Origin: Watersipora subatra
Taxonomy: Eukaryota > Bryozoa > Gymnolaemata > Cheilostomatida > Watersiporidae
Assembly: GCF_963576615.1 (NCBI RefSeq)
Contig: NC_088708.1
Location: 67,062,672-67,126,671, forward strand
Direction: 5' to 3'
Length of the DNA: 64,000 nt
Part shown: positions 1-13,300 of the stretch, in pieces
Layout of the letters: each line of letters begins with the position of its first letter
How positions within the stretch are numbered: position 1 is the stretch's first letter
Notes under the pieces: model-generated
Database searches by the model: none
What the model saw: the letters and a program-made list of their open reading frames with translations, nothing else
What the model was told of the DNA's origin: nothing
Program-made: the position numbers and the translations under genes

Positions 1-259
1 TTGGCTTCACATGTTTTTTGTATCAATATATGTTGAGCATTGTCTATAGCTTCCGCAGCCTATCTATACGTGTTGCCAGTGGTGTCATCCGCTTCTCACT
101 TCCAGCGTACCTCTAGAGTACGTCTGGCACACCTTTAGCGTCGTTTGAAGAGAATGTTTTAGCTAAAGTTGTATGAGTTCCCGAAGGGAGCAGTTGAGAG
201 TTCTAGCAGTATGAGAGTTGTTCTCTCTCATCACATTTGAGGCATTCTTAAACTTACAG

Positions 260-3200
260 CCGGGCTCATTCTACAAGGCTGCATCTCCTCTGCGCTCATG
301 CGTCCTCTCATAGCTAGGAGACCCCGTAGCACCACTCTTACTGGTAATGGAGCTGCCGGCAAAAGGGTGTCTGATGACTTACCTAGGAATGGCCATGACT
401 GTAATGGGGAGGTGTCTCCCAAGGAGGAACGGATGACACTTATATCTGGGAGTCAAACAGCATCAGGAGCTGTGAAGGATCCGTATAGTCTGAGAAACAG
501 GTTCCTCTTTCAGTGTGACCGCATGGTGTAATACTCTCAGTTCTCTATTCAGTTAATTCTATGGTACCAAGGACACATAACTCCTCAGACAACTCACCTA
601 GAACTGCTAGGTGTAATACTCTCAGTTCTGTATGATTAACTCTATGATACCAAGGATGCATAACTCATTAGACAACTCCCCTAGAACTGCTAGCTGTAAT
701 ACTCTCAGTTCTGTACGGTTAACTCTATGGTACCAAGGATACATAACTCATGAGACAACTCACTTAGAACTGCTAGGTGTAATACTCTCAGTGTCGTACA
801 GTCAACCCCAAGGTACCAAGGATGCATAAGTTCTTAGATAACTCAACTAAAACTGCTAGCTGTAATACTTTCAGTTCTGTACGGTTAACTCTGTGGTACC
901 AAGGATGCATAACTCCTTAGACAACTCACCTAGACCTGCTAGCTGTAATACTCCCAGTTCCGTACAGTCAACTCTATGGTACCAAGGATGCATAACTCCT
1001 TACACAACTCACCTAGAACTGCTAGCTATAATACTTTCAGTTCTGTACGGTTAACTCTATGGTACCAAGGATGCATAACTCCTTAGACAACTCACCTAGA
1101 ACTGCTAGCTGTAATACTCTCAGTTCCGTACAGTCAACTCTATGGTACCAAGGATGCATAACTCCTTACACAACTCACCTACAACTGCTAGCTGTAATAC
1201 TCTCAGTTCTGTATGGTTAACTCTATAGTACCAAGGATACATAACTCCTTAGACAAGTCACCTAAAACTGCTAGCTGTAATACTTTCAGTTCTGTATGGT
1301 TAACTCTATGGTATCAATGATGCATAACTCCTTAGACAACTCACTTAGAACTGATATTTTGAGAAGAATTTTTTCTGATAAAATTTAAATAAAACTTTGA
1401 ACATCTCAGTGCAAATCTACTCTAAAATTAAAAACTTAGTATTATATTTTTGGAATGTTTTGGAAATTCTCTAAATCATTTTCCAATTTGGCATGAATAA
1501 TTAGCTCATTTTTGTAGAGTTGAGTATAGAAATTTGCATGTTACGATAAACAATTAAATAAATTGCTAAGAGTTCGGTTAGCTGACTATATCTTCACATC
1601 TCTACCCTCTTTACAATATTTTATCATTACTCAAGTTAATATTATCCATCAAACAAGGCATTCTAGGTTGTCGCGCTTTGTTGATATTTAATTGAAATTT
1701 AGATGAAGCTTGATGTACTGAAAACTCTTAAAAATAGAGATTTACAGGTTTTATTTGTCACTTTGGCAAACCACGGTATTTGAAATAAAAAACTGGGTAA
1801 TCTCATTAAATAGAACTCGAAAAATTTTCGATTTTGTAAGTTTTAAAAAGTCACCGTTATATACTGTATGCGTGTTATCAGTAGTGTGAGGAGCTCATTC
1901 AACAGCATATTCGTAAGATGTGGGACAGAGGGTGTTGAGGCATCGGTGTCCAGTTACTCGTGTCCATCTAATACATTGTCTGATGCTGTGTTGGTAGTGA
2001 AGAGGTTGTCAAGCTGTGTTACTTATAATTTTAATATTACGATGCATCATTCTGTTTTTCCCATTCTTATTATATTTTTATCAAAGTTGTTTGGTACTTT
2101 ATCATCTTTAAAGCATGCAGGCACTAATAATTAAGCTGGTATTTTGTTAATTTGCTAAAGATTTTTTAAAAAAAATTAGTATTTTTATGACTTTCTATGA
2201 TCACGAGATGCCATGTAGTAGGCTGCCAAAGTCAGCAAGGTATGTGGCCATGAAGATGTGATGCAACAGATAAATGACTTTGCTAGACACGCTGTTAAAG
2301 AGATTTTGGCCTATGGCAGTGATAACCCATGTTGCAATTGGCGCATACTGTGGACCCGCAATCCTATGAGCTAGTAAACAACAAAATACACCAGCATTGA
2401 CTATGTTAGAGGCCTGCTACAACATGAGATTTAAATCCATTCCCTGGAACAGCTGATCATTTCTTCTTTCTCTTAAACATTGCCTGAACGTAACAAAGAG
2501 CTTTAAATAGCTGGTGCTTTTATAACAATTTAGGAGGCTTCAGTATAGAGTATTTCAAAGGAATTTGCTGCTAAGTTGATGAGCTATACATTTACTTGTC
2601 TAGCATACAGTTAACTCTTAATAGTACACTATTGTATTTTAAGTGTTTTACTCCCTAGATGTATAGGCTTCACCTAACCGAGCATCTCCTAGCCCTCGTA
2701 TATTGTAGCGTGTAGAGGAGCAAAGTGCTGCCGCTCAGCAATTTGAAGCAGTTCTAACTTTGTCAGTTTCTTACTTGTCACTCAGTGAACTTTTTAGCTG
2801 TCATAAGCTCATCCTTCAGCAGCTGCTGTTGAGATTAATAAAATATTGGTTTAAGCTCGTAGTGTTCGGAGGTTTTAATCGGCAGTCTTCGTTACTAGAA
2901 AGAAAACTTACCATATCTGGAATATAAGAAAGTACATCATTGATGAAAGAAGTTGAATGCTCATTGCTTTTTTGTCTCTTTCTATTTATAAATAATTTTT
3001 ATTTAATTGGATGCTTTCAAATTACCTACCCTTAGAAGCCCGCGATTACTTACCCTCCGGGAAACTTGATTACCTACCTTTAGTGAAACATGATTACCTA
3101 TCTTTAGGTTTGCGTCATTACCTACCTTTAGCGGAATGTGATTACCTACCCTTTTGGGAACTGTCTGTGTATTCATGAAAGAAAATGTGTTTGTACTCCA

Positions 3201-6200
3201 GTTTCTGTACGTACATACCAAACAGCGAAACTGTATCGCATGTACCCAGCACACAGATTTCTCAAACTTTAGTCTGTGTATTCAACAGGCAGAGACAAAT
3301 TAGTAGCTCAAGCTATATAGCTGGCTCAAGGCTGGTGGCTGAGACGAATTCTCCAGCTGACAATATTCATGGTAGCGCTTTCCTGACTGGAGGCTCACCT
3401 GGCGGTCCTCATGTGAGCACTGCTGACCTGTCTCGGCCACTCTACCGAAAGGACATCTTCTACAGTGGATCTGTTCTCAATGTTTCTCCTGTGAAGTCCA
3501 GATTGTCTCTCAAGAGCTATGTAGCTAGCATCGCTAGCTTACCTTCTGTACAGGTCAGCTGTGTACACTGTTCACTATCTTACTTTACTCCTCTGTATCT
3601 ATCGTACACGTAGAATAGTGTATTTGTAGCTAGCTAGCCTGTCTTGACAAACTGTTGTTTTTGCGGAGTTGTCCCCCGTTGAGCGGGGCGAGCAAAACAA
3701 CAGCTTGTCACAAGACGCACTGCACCTGATGCATCAGCTGCACTGAAAGGATGTTGTTCTCTTCTGTCTATGTGGCTTGGCTGCGATGTTATGGCGGTCG
3801 CTCCATTGGTAATCATAACGGATTTCGCGCAAAAATTTATGTAGAAAAAAGAAGATAAAAACGTTTAACCAGAGACCAGTCTCTGCGGTAAACTTTAGTA
3901 TAGCTTAAGAACTTAGGCAACAACAGCAACTAAACATGTTGTTATTTGTGCGCTCAGTCAGTTTTATTTCTATTTTTGTATCAATCAGTTTTATTTGCTC
4001 TTGTTGATTTTATTTTTAATTTATTTTATTCTTAAGTTCTACTAAAGTTTACCGTAAAGTCTGGTCTCTGGTTAAACGTTTGTATCATATTTTTTCTACA
4101 TAAATTTTTGCGCGAAATCCGTTAGGATTACTAATAGAGCGACCGCCATAACATCGCAGCCAAGCCGCATAGACGGAAGAGAGCAACTCCCTTTCAGTGC
4201 AGCTGATGCATCAGGTGCAGTGCGTCTTGTGACAAGCTGTTGTTTTGCTCGCCCCGCTCAACGGGGGGACAACTCCGCAAAAACAACAGTTTGTCAAGAC
4301 AGGCTAGTGGCTAGCGCATAAACGTACAAGTTTGCCAAATTATTTCGTCACACTTAATCAGTAAGATTTGGGCCACAGAAACGTAGCAGTGTGCACAGGG
4401 TTAGTATGGATAACTTAAAGAGCAAGCAGTCTATGTTAATGTTCGTGCTATTTTCTTATGACGGTATGTTTAGTCCTGGAAATAGCCTCAGCGTGGACTG
4501 GCAACTGAGCCAATCTATTCGTCCGCAAGTAAAGTCTAACTTATCGTGGTGACAGCGAGTACTGTGTCCGAGTCACTGTAGTTGACTTACTTAGTCTGCT
4601 GTTGCTAACTCATGCAGGAGAGGCAGTCGAGGCTCAAATGCTTAAACAGCCTGCCCAAGCCGATGGCAGACATATTGGCTGAGATGCTGGACTTGAGTGT
4701 GCTGAAGAACAAGGGAATGATGGTTCTTGCTCTCGCCAATGTATTTGGGATGCTTGGCTTCTACATACCTATCATATATTCTAGTAGCAGGGCTGTGTCG
4801 CTGGGAGTGAGTGAGAGTAATGCAGCACTGCTTCTTTCCATCGTAGGCAAGTAGTGCACTTTTACTATACTCCGATCATTCATTATTGTGCTGCAGCGAG
4901 TTTCTTTATGTGCACTTCTATATTATAGTTTACAAGGTAGGTTTTCCTTATGTGCACTTCTATATTATAGTTTACAAGGTAGGTCTTCTGTATGTGTATT
5001 TCTATATTATAGTTTACAAGGCAAGTTTTCTTTATGTGTATTTCTATATTATAGTTGACAAGGTAGGTCTTCTGTATGTGTATTTCTATATTATTGTTTA
5101 CAAGGTAGGTCTTCTGTATGTGTATTTCTATATTATAGTTTACAAGCTAGGTCTTCTGTATGTGTATTTCTATATTATTGTTTACAAGGTAGGTTTTCCT
5201 AATGCGTATTTCTATATTATAGTTAACAAGGCAGGTTTAGCAATAGCACTAGCAAGATGGCCCATACTAATAATGTAAATTCAGTTCAATCAACTCATTC
5301 AAGTGCATGGCATGTTCATAAAGGATCCATGTAGCAGGAGCAATTTGTGTGATTCAATTATCGGATACACGTATTATATTATTAAACATTTAATGAATCT
5401 CTGTCTGATAACAAACTTAGCATATCCTGAATATTGCTCTCATAGGCGGGTGTTGACATCTTCACAGGCACCTCAGGGCAGGTAATGAGACAAGTTTTGT
5501 GCACTTGCATAGTAAGGATTCTAAATTTAAAGTTGTAAACAGTCTGAAGAGACCGAATATAAAATAATTGTTTACAATAGCAACTCTGTTTGACCGGAGA
5601 AACACGCCCGCCGAGAGTACCTACACGGAAGAGAAGGTTGCTTATTAAATTAGACACGCTGAAAAGGCTGACCTAATATTTAACTTATTAGAACACATGT
5701 GTATCTATTTGTAAGCGTATTAATCATTTTGTCTGGTAGCAAGCTTGTAGATTGCAAAATCGATGCAGTTTTTTGCTGTCATCTTTCTCTATATTGGATG
5801 ATGATTTCTTCCTTCTCAAATCCCATTTGTTGTAGCATTATCATTAGATCAGTTTTGGTTCGTAAACATTTGGTTTTGCAATATAATGACAAAATCCTAT
5901 TTTTCTTGGTTACAACAGAGCTAACTCCATAGATGTGTTGGTATGTTGGTAGTTGTTTTCCCATGGTCTTCACTATACGCATGAGACACTCCTACGGTGA
6001 CAAAAGCAAAGATCTGCTTTTATAGTCCACCTTTTTTCCCACATTCTATGTGCTGCTAAATTTATTGATATTATTTTCAGGAATTTTTAACACTGCTGGC
6101 AGAGTTCTATCTGGATCACTCTCTCTCATACCATCGGTCTCACCACTGCTCGTCAACAACATATGTCTCGCTCTCACCGGTCTATCTGTCTTGCTTACGC

Positions 6201-9200
6201 CACTTTGTCAGACGTTCGCTCTCATGGCTGTGGCCAGTGCATCGTACGGTCTTTTTTCTTGTAAGTCTTTTTCTATAGCTTTCTTTACTAGATGTTTGAT
6301 TTTACCAGCATCTCTAAAGCTGTGTCTACACTTGCTTATGAAATGCTTGAAGATGTTAGTTGAATCCTGCACCAACTATATTGTATCATAATGAACCGCA
6401 TAAGCAAATAATACAAGTGATACATTTCATAGTTTTTACTTTTTTCTCATTGTCTATAAGAGTACATGGCTCTAAGCAATCTTTTTGTGCAATTTGGAGG
6501 TCAAGGATGTATATTTTATTTGTCTGGCAGGCAACACAGTGCGTTTGTAGACCCATTATAGAATGGTATCGATCGATTTCTTTGTTTTCTCATAAATATT
6601 TGCTTAAATTCTTCATTTTACCCAGCTGCAAGCGATTTGCAAGTTTTCAAATGGTAACCCTATTAAAGCTCTGCAAAACAGCTAATTCTATTGACAACCA
6701 TCTTCTTACAGAAAAATTACAATTTTTTTAACACAAACATTAAATTTGGGTAGTTTCTGGCTTTATTTTTATTTTATGTTTAGTTAAACACAAACGCTGT
6801 CTGATAAAAACGCAATAAAGGGTACAGCAGCAGCTGCTTTCATTTTCCTTGCTGAGCTAACCAATCAAGTGTGAGGTCTGAGCAACATCTGCAATGTTTA
6901 GCCTATGGCAGAGAGAATTTTTTTGGTTGAAAATTGTTTGTAAATAAATTGTTTACCACATTTTCTAATCAAAGTTGCAGTAGTGTTTGTAATAACAGAG
7001 ATCTGGTAAACTTTGTGGTACATTCTTGGTACACTTGGTAGTACTTGGTACACATGATAGTACTTGGTACACATGATAGTACTTGGTACACATGATAGTA
7101 CTTGGTACACATGATAGTACTTGGTACACATAGTCCAATGATGAAAGTCATTTGACTATGATGTTCATCATTGGACATTATAATTATAGTCATTGCAAAC
7201 TGAAACTACACTCTCTGTGTGTTAGTCTTCTCTGATTCGTTATTGTAACGGAATAATCATCTGACAAACTAAAGATGACCAATTTAAGTTTTAACCAATA
7301 ATTCGACCAGATTTTAATCGACCAATAATGAGTAACTGCTTTGAATGGTTGGCAGACCCAATTTTTATCAAAATCTCTTTATATTATTAAACATTTGCGC
7401 TGCTTCAATTGCAGGCGCTGCTTTTAGACTTGTTGAAATGTGTCAGCAATAATGACAGAGCTATAACTTCAAATTTGTTTGAATTGGTGCTCTAACTTGC
7501 TAACTAAGGCTTTGATTCATTGTGATATCAAGTTAAGGAGAGAGTTAAAAGTGGTCCAAGGTGCACAAGTATGAACGAATGTATGTTGCAGCAGTACTTA
7601 GTACTAGTCTATTTGCTTGTCAATTCGTATTCAAGAGTTTCTGGTAACATCACAACATCTACTTAAGTGGTATCTTCACTACCAGCTGACTGCATATGAA
7701 CTATCTCTAAACATGTTTCTTATATGATCACAAGTGACATGTTTCTTATATGATCACAAGTGAAATGTTTCTTATATGATCACAAGTGACATGTTTCTTA
7801 TATGATCACAAGTGAAATGTTTCTTATATGATCACAAGTGATGTTTTCTTTACTAGCGATGTGACTTTATTTGTAGCCACCTTTGTGTCTCTTACTCCAA
7901 TTATAATGTGTGACCTCATTGGCCTTGAAAAGTTGACCAATGGCTACGGACTACTCTGTCTCGTCAGAGGTATCACAGGCATTGCTGGGCCTCCGCTAGA
8001 AGGTGAACTAAATTGTAACTTTTCTGCCTCATGGTCTGTCAGGTTGTTTCAACTTTATTGATTTTTGACACTCTTTTTAAGAACTGAAACGTACATTCTA
8101 CACACTGCATAGTCCACTTGCTCCAAACTGCCTTCCATCATAGAATCCTTAACTATTCACTGGTCTGTAGTGTGTGTCTGGAGTTATTCTCTCTCTGAAG
8201 TGCAGAAGCAAGGCAGTTTTTTACTCTCTCATAGTTATGAGTTTTAGAGGAAACAGTGCAATCTGTAGTATTGCTGTTTACAATGGTTGGCACACACGAA
8301 TCCACTTGAAGTATGGCCATTCGTGCTGAAAAAGATGCAGAAAGCAGAAATATCTTCACTTTTTTAAAAATGCAGTTTGCTTTATGAGAAGCTATTTGTT
8401 ACGTTGAAAAATAAGATTGTTTAAAAATAGCCATTTATTTACTAGCTGGTGTGCTCGGTTAGCAAAGGCTTTTCTTATTCAGCTCCATCTAGCAGGCTTA
8501 ATCGTTACACAGACATACTTGCCTGCAGAGCACCTGCCAGTGGTTGCCAGTTATTTGCTCCCACATGTTAAGTTCATTGACTGATGTAATGATGAGCGCA
8601 AGCTGAAAGGAGTGACTTGTTCAAACTAGTTCAGCACTGCAGTACTGGCACCTTGCCAAAAACATATCTTTGCTCTCTGAAATAATTCAAATGTTGGTTA
8701 TATATTTGTAACAATATTTATAGTCATACACTTGTGTTTTGCTGTCGACTAGTGTGAGCCTTAACCACTTTCGCAGGTAAAACAGGTAGTTTGCAGTCTA
8801 CAAATATCTATTAAGTTCATTTCTTCCTTTTGTACAACCGGTTTAAACTGGTTACGCAATCTAGTTTTTAATTCTTGCATCATTTTGTTGACGCTAGTTG
8901 GGTGAATAATCGTTCATATCTCTTGGTCAATACTCAATAGTTATATCTGTTCTTGTTCAAGTGCAGGTATTTCATGTCAGGACTTGCAACTTTCACTTGA
9001 GAAAGGTTTTTCATTGCTGAGCTTTACACTTCTGTGAATGTACTTGCGTCCTAAACACCTGTGATGTGATACGGTAAATATCATGCTCTGCGTATGTAGT
9101 CATAGCCTCTACTTGTGATTGCCTTAATACATGACTAACACTGCATAAACTTTGAACACATACTTGCCCTTAAGCAGTAATTAATTCCAGCCTACATCGC

Positions 9201-10361
9201 TCGAAACACGTTGAAACACCGCAATTTCAAAAGTCGAATGACTGGGGGAAATTCAAAAATGAAACAGAGAAAAGTAATGGGTAAATTATATCAGTTGAAC
9301 TTAGAGTATCTCTATCACCATCTCTCTCTCGACACAATTATTTCTAAGCCTACATTTGCCGTCGTACTTGCGTTATCTGACATGAAATATGAATAAAAAT
9401 ATATTTTTTATTTGATTACTCATTTAATTTTCTATTTCTTTCAAGGCCTGCCCACGCAACCTCATGAGAATCCTAACCAATGTGCGATCTAAAGGTTTGC
9501 TTTGGCTACACACACCGACTCTACAAAACAATGCGTCGTTTTGAGAAATAGAAAGGATTGACCAATGGAAATCCACCTTAGCCGTGTGAAAGCCACGATG
9601 TTTACGCTGGATTTTCTATTGTCGTTATTGAAGTATCATCAGTGTATTTATTATATAATATGGATTATCAGCAACTGAGATTGTAATAACTTGTTGCTCA
9701 AAAAAAAGCTAAATGTTAATGATGAAAATGCCAAAAATTAAAATACTTTGCGTTCACCACATAAATAAAACAATAAAAAAGACTGGTTTCAACAGATTTA
9801 ATTAATTAAAGAATTATTTGAAAGCCTTCGCTGAGGAAGAAAGTAAATGAATTATATTGAATTGTTTATAGGAGTATTTGATCCAAGGCGCAGCGGTTTA
9901 ACACATGAGGCAGGTCCTGAAACGAATTAAATTCATATGTAGAAGTTGTACTCTACGTTAAACTTAAGAGTACTAATACATTTACTATCAATAGTATCAA
10001 CATCTACAGGAGCTTCTAGAAATATCCTTTTCCTCATGAAAAGCTATCGCAATTTTAGTTGGAGGTAGTAAGGTACAGGTTAGAGATGTTTGTTGTATTC
10101 AAAGAGATCATATGTTAATGTTGGGGTGTTTCCAGCTCCCTCCCCATCCTGATATGTTCTTTTAAAACTAAGTAAACAAATAGAGGTATAATGTAGCGAT
10201 GCTGGTGCTACGAGGTATGACTATTTGTTGTAGGAATGCTCTACGACTGGACTGGCGACTATGGTGCTACATTCTACACAGGAGGCGCTTTCCTGTTTTT
10301 ATCTGCTGTTCTCCACTGCCTGTTGCATCTGCGCTATTTCAAAGACCAGACGGTCGCCTGA
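260..10361 (+). CDS. MCT gene 1: SLC16-like transporter, C-terminal part, 5' exons off the window
   Basis: Six coding exons: 260-500, 3289-3553, 4618-4846, 6081-6260, 7877-8002 and 10234-10361 (TGA at 10359-10361). They total 388 codons plus stop. The piece starts at the end of TM6 (AGLILQGC), then gives a long cytoplasmic loop with the motif RPLYRKDIF, then TM7-TM12 with ILAEMLDL, NTAGRVLSG, CDLIGLEKLTNG and GPPLEG, and a short C-tail after GMLYDWTGDY. Exon phases match gene 2 throughout. The start codon and TM1-5 exons must lie left of position 1. The family moves monocarboxylates or related small molecules across membranes as a 12-TM MFS carrier; the substrate cannot be read here. One intron starts with GC (4847). 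The donors after 500 (gttcct) and 4846 are non-consensus but are supported by phase agreement with the paralogues. Confidence 0.9.
525..1355. repeat. Tandem array, unit about 83 bp, about 10 copies
   Basis: Units run from CTGTAATACTCTCAGTTCTG through GGTACCAAGGATGCATAACT to CCTAGAACTGCTAG and restart near 525, 609, 692, 776, 859, 942, 1025, 1109, 1192 and 1275. The array lies in gene 1 intron 5-6, starting about 25 nt after exon 5. Short open frames inside it are repeat artefacts. Confidence 0.95.
3634..4307. mobile_element. Fold-back (long inverted repeat) element in a gene 1 intron
   Basis: The left arm (about 3634-3909) is the near-perfect reverse complement of the right arm (about 4031-4307), with a spacer of about 120 bp rich in TTTTATTT. 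Outer ends begin CTAGCCTGTCTTGACAAAC. The transcript would form a hairpin with about 275-bp arms. There is no coding capacity; it looks like a non-autonomous fold-back DNA transposon or large MITE. The flanks contain GCTAGC-like words, but no clear target duplication was established. Confidence 0.9.
4895..5240. repeat. Tandem array, 42-bp unit, about 8 copies
   Basis: The unit is about GTTTACAAGGTAGGTCTTCT plus GTATGTGTATTTCTATATTATA. Because 42 is divisible by three, the array leaves a spurious open frame of 14-residue repeats (VYFYIIVYKVG). It lies in gene 1 intron 7-8, shortly after the GC donor. I treat the open frame as non-coding. Confidence 0.9.
7025..7125. repeat. Tandem array, 19-bp unit, about 5 copies
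   Basis: Units of TAGTACTTGGTACACATGA in gene 1 intron 8-9. The unit contains the palindromic core AGTACTTGGTACACAT. Confidence 0.9.
7712..7848. repeat. Tandem array, 26-bp unit, about 5-6 copies
   Basis: Units of GTTTCTTATATGATCACAAG plus TGACAT or TGAAAT, ending only about 30 nt before gene 1 exon 9 (7877), so the array lies in the branch-point/polypyrimidine zone of that acceptor. Confidence 0.9.
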
Positions 10362-13300
10362 ACTCGCTGTATATGTAATAGCTTTGATGTTTAATATTAC
10401 ATATCATTCACTATTATATCGAGCTAGATCTAAGTCAGTCTCTGAGTTACATACACATTGACAAATGTACATAGCATGCAGAACAGTCTTACAGGCTGAT
10501 TCTTGATTGAGGAAACCTCATATTGGCAAGATGTCTTTGTCCTTTTGGTTTTTCTTTGGAGTAGTTCTCGATATTAGCTGTCAAAAGATGTCTTGACCAA
10601 TACATGTACGTACTTGTAAAACCTTAGTTGTCAGACTGATGTTAGTGGAATAGTATATTTGTATTATTCTTGTCACACCTAATCTAATGAAAGAGAAGAG
10701 TTTAGTCATTGGAGTGAAGACCAGTAGTTTGTAATGATTGCTCGTATTGGTTAGAGTTGACAAGTCATGAAGAGTCTATTTCCAAATGCTATCAGATGAA
10801 TAGTGATTCGAAGTTGTAACATGAACAATCAGAGGATACGATTGACAAAATGGCTTGCATGGAGAGCTATTTGTAAGCCAAGTCATGCTAACAATACATG
10901 TATTTTGTAACAATTATTTGTTCAAATAGCAGTTGGAAAGAAACAGCTAGAAAGAAACAGCATAAAAAGATCCCAAATTGTGGATAATCATTCACTACCA
11001 GTTGACCATGTTGTTATTAACTTTTTTCTAGAAATGTATTGCTACATACAAGGTGAGACCCTCATGTAGAACTGCATATGTTAATGACTTCTTATTGTAC
11101 TCAGTTGTTGTGGTGTGACAATGTCAAGCTAAGGGGTCACTCGTAAAGTAACCACAAAGGTTCAGTATTCAGGGTTCAACAGGTGCTGATGGTCGCAGAA
11201 AGGTTCACATTATGAACCTTCAGCTCTGGTTTGAGGACCTGTAGAAGAGCATGCTGGTCCATTACATGTATCCTAAGAGTAGAACAAAGGTTATAAGTTA
11301 GTATTGAGCTGAATGCAAGGAGAATAATTTGTCATCTTGCATTACATCATCACCCTTTTAGTATCTGTAGCGAAAAACCACCTTTGATATTATTTACAAA
11401 TATTATTCGGGGTTGAGAATTTTCAAATAGTTATGATCCCATCATCTGTGTTATATAACTCGCATGGTCAGGCCTTTCTTGTATGTGTGACACAGACACC
11501 CACACGATTTCACTAAGTTTCTGTGAACAGAAAAAATGTGAGCAGTGTAAAAGTAAACATCTGTCATCATTTCCTATAAACTATAACTGGTGTGAAAACA
11601 CTCAACTAATTGTATCTCTGAAAAAAGAGTGGTGTTCACTGTGCCCCTAAGGGGCCACTGTTACCCCTACAGGCAGCCAGCAAATGAGACTGATGGTCAA
11701 TCAGTCATATGAGACTGATGGTCAATCAGTACACTATAAAATGTGTAGTTTGTAATAGAATCTCTGCAATTATAAATGCATTCACCTCCCAGGCTCTCCT
11801 GTGCCTTCAGACCTCTACAATGCAAGTTAGCATAAACGAGTATGGCAAATGTAGATGGAGGAGAAAGAGGAAAAGGAGAAGAGCGGAGAGTGACCCTATG
11901 TCTAGGTCAAATCTAGAAGCAGGTGCAAGCGAGAATCTCTTTCATTCAATGCAAGTTTGACGCTGCACTGATCATATGGAGGGGCTCTGATCTTTTTGTA
12001 TTTGCTTATTCATCAGATGATTGGAGGGTGTGACCTTATCCTCTCTTTTCATTGGCTTGACCTGTTCGGTGCATACTAGTCCATGTATTCTCTGATGTGT
12101 GGTCGAAGGCCCTGGCACTTCTGAAAAGAATAGCTTGTTACTGTCGTTGAAGAGGCTACATCGCAATGAACTGGCCTTCACCAAAGCCAGCAAGCTCAGC
12201 ACAACGAGCTCAGCAGCCGAACGTTGCTGTAGTCGAGACATGCATGTCTGCAAAGTTTCCTCCCAGCACACACACTCCTTCGAATAGTACTGACATCAAC
12301 GTTCATACGCGAATAGCAGCGCCTTTTTTTCAGTGGCTTCTGTTGCGCGTCTAGCTTTGCAGCAGTACCAGTTTGTAAAAATATTATTAAATGCTACATC
12401 ACTGCATGTCCAGCATGGGGACACGAAAGTTTGCAGATTAAATCACAGATTTTTGTCCAGCTACATTATCGATTTTGTGTTCAGGCATAAACGCTGTCAT
12501 ATCTCATCACAAAGGCAACTTGTACAGAATGTTCCATTAGCAAAGAATTCAAGCCTCAAGTTGTATATTCTGGCAGATCTTTAAGGACAACTGCAAGGCG
12601 CCGAGATAGACGTTCTTCTGTATTGAAATTAACAATAAATGTCACTGACATAAGTTTTATATTACTAGCTGTTTTTTAATATATCGACACAGATGTGGCA
12701 GCAAAAATGTCTAAATAAATGTTTTCGCATTATTGATTTTAAATATACTGACATCCTGCAACATTGTTATGTTTTTGCCAATTTGAAATCAATCAAGTTA
12801 TGAAATATTTTATTCTGACTTGGTGAGGATGCGTGTACGCCTTATGACATGAGACACACATCCTGAACAAGTCTACTCTCTTAGGCTACCGAGCCAAGTT
12901 CTATCTGATGCAATACTTGCTAGAGAGTACCCTGAGAACCTACCTTGAGGAAGTCGCAACACTTGTATTTTTTGGAGTATTTGGCAGCTTGCCCAGGCAA
13001 GTCTCCTGCGCCAGAAGGAATTAATAGAATGGCGATGATTCATTACATAACATCAGTTATGAAGATTTTAGAGGAATGTTGAAACTTGTGCCAGCCAAAG
13101 TTATATATATACATTTCTGCACTGAATGCCCTAGATACTGTCTCATAGCAAGTTTTTCTCTGCTAGATTATATCATCTGTTTGAGACGCTGTTTATCAAC
13201 GATCACCTTTGTGCTTTTATTTTCTAATATAATCATTTGAACTTCCCAATTGTGTGTGACTAGATGCCTTGGCTCCTAGCATTCGCTAGCCCCCGCAGCA

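Noticed and set aside
3185-3288. ATG-led extension of gene 1 exon 6
   Set aside because: Open by chance; the phase-2 acceptor at 3287-3288 gives the junction matching gene 2, and the upstream part is intronic.
8003-10233. A second copy of exon 9 in gene 1, as in gene 2
   Set aside because: Looked for the TFVSL, KLTNG and GPP coding pattern with splice sites and found none in this intron.
11709-11960. Arg/Lys-rich open frame (RWRRKRKRRRAES)
   Set aside because: Isolated, no recognised domain, low-complexity purine run; an exon-like AG/GT pair exists nearby but nothing supports splicing to gene 2.
11972-12271. Overlapping open frames on both strands
   Set aside because: Mutually antisense, no domain or splice context, length expected by chance.
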